A stretch of 11,756 nucleotides of DNA from JAFAVZ01 sp036009105 (GTDB taxonomy: Bacteria > Acidobacteriota > Thermoanaerobaculia > Gp7-AA8): positions 1 to 11,756 of the forward strand of contig DASYMJ010000207.1 in assembly GCA_036009105.1 (NCBI GenBank), in the 5' to 3' direction. The position numbers were made by a program, and so were the translations under genes. The notes beneath the pieces were generated by a model, which did no database searches, was not told the origin of the DNA, and worked only from the letters and a program-made list of their open reading frames with translations. Shown here piece after piece: positions 11,494-11,756 of this stretch (its first letter is position 1; every line of letters begins with the position of its first letter).

Positions 11494-11756
11494 ATGAGTG
11501 AAACCCGCCACTACCTCCTCGGCGACTCCTCCCGCGAGGCGGAGCGCCTCCGCTTCCAGGCCCGCCTCTGGGATCCGGTCTCGCACGCACTCTTCGACCG
11601 CCTCGGCGTAGGCGAAGGGTGGCGCGTGCTGGAGATCGGGCCCGGCGCCGGCTCGCTGCACATGGAGCTGCGCCGCCGGGTGCGCGGTCCGGTCGATGCG
11701 GTGGAGCAATCGCCATCCTTCAGTAAGTCTCTTATAGGAGTCACAAGGCAGGACGG
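11494..11756 (+). CDS. SAM-dependent methyltransferase, N-terminal part (runs off right edge)
   Basis: The frame from the ATG at 11494 stays open to the window end (87 full codons, no stop). It begins MSETRHYLLGDSSREAERLR, a start typical of a group of bacterial SAM methyltransferases, and shows motif I VLEIGPGAGS (about 51-60) and an acidic motif II end (DAVEQSP). Catalytic domain completeness and substrate cannot be judged. No good Shine-Dalgarno is seen; the arm of the inverted repeat occupies that place. After VEQSPSF (about residue 76) base composition becomes more A+T-rich and the protein loses resemblance to the expected continuation, so the last 35 bp may be a junction or assembly artefact. 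Confidence 0.82.
   Translation, partial: MSETRHYLLGDSSREAERLRFQARLWDPVSHALFDRLGVGEGWRVLEIGPGAGSLHMELRRRVRGPVDAVEQSPSFSKSLIGVTRQD

Overview
The window is strongly G+C-rich and almost fully coding; the longest stretch without a gene is about 130 bp (11363-11493). No tRNA, rRNA, CRISPR array or transposase was seen. Gram-negative envelope features suggest a diderm with a very G+C-rich genome: a secreted protein with a C-terminal outer-membrane beta-barrel, a membrane-anchored lytic transglycosylase, and calcium-binding Asp-rich repeats of the kind common in Acidobacteriota and Myxococcota. An Acidobacteriota-like host is my inference, not a demonstrated assignment.

Left part (1-4668): a class II lanthipeptide locus. 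The C-terminal two thirds of a LanM synthetase enters from the left edge. It is followed by two tandem precursor genes with mersacidin/lichenicidin-type leaders, nearly identical double-glycine leaders and five-cysteine cores. Facing them is a peptidase-containing ABC transporter (LanT/PCAT, C39 protease plus exporter) that should cut after the Gly-Gly and export the peptides. Just upstream of lanT, overlapping it by 8 nt, is a 66-residue protein that looks like only the cytoplasmic tail and membrane anchor of an HlyD-type adaptor. Perfect hairpins lie in front of lanA1 and between lanA2 and lanT.

Middle part (4699-9905), all on the minus strand and closely spaced: a 952-residue exported protein combining a CLCA-like zinc metalloprotease domain, a von Willebrand A domain, calcium-binding repeats and a C-terminal beta-barrel; a membrane-anchored lytic transglycosylase with a very large internal insertion; and an epoxide hydrolase. 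With gaps of 30-50 bp, this run could continue into the adaptor stub and lanT. One hypothesis is therefore an envelope-spanning export or maturation route for the lanthipeptides, made of an inner-membrane exporter, a cell-wall hydrolase and an outer-membrane protease. It rests on gene order only.

Right part (9906-11756): a small SAM methyltransferase and two unrecognised small genes, all minus strand, then a divergent, truncated second methyltransferase running off the right edge. Two related inverted repeats (9921-9954 and 11393-11487) are built of 7-nt units and share the core GTAGACCGAAC. They look like members of a dispersed intergenic hairpin repeat family. I found no convincing sigma-70-type promoter anywhere.
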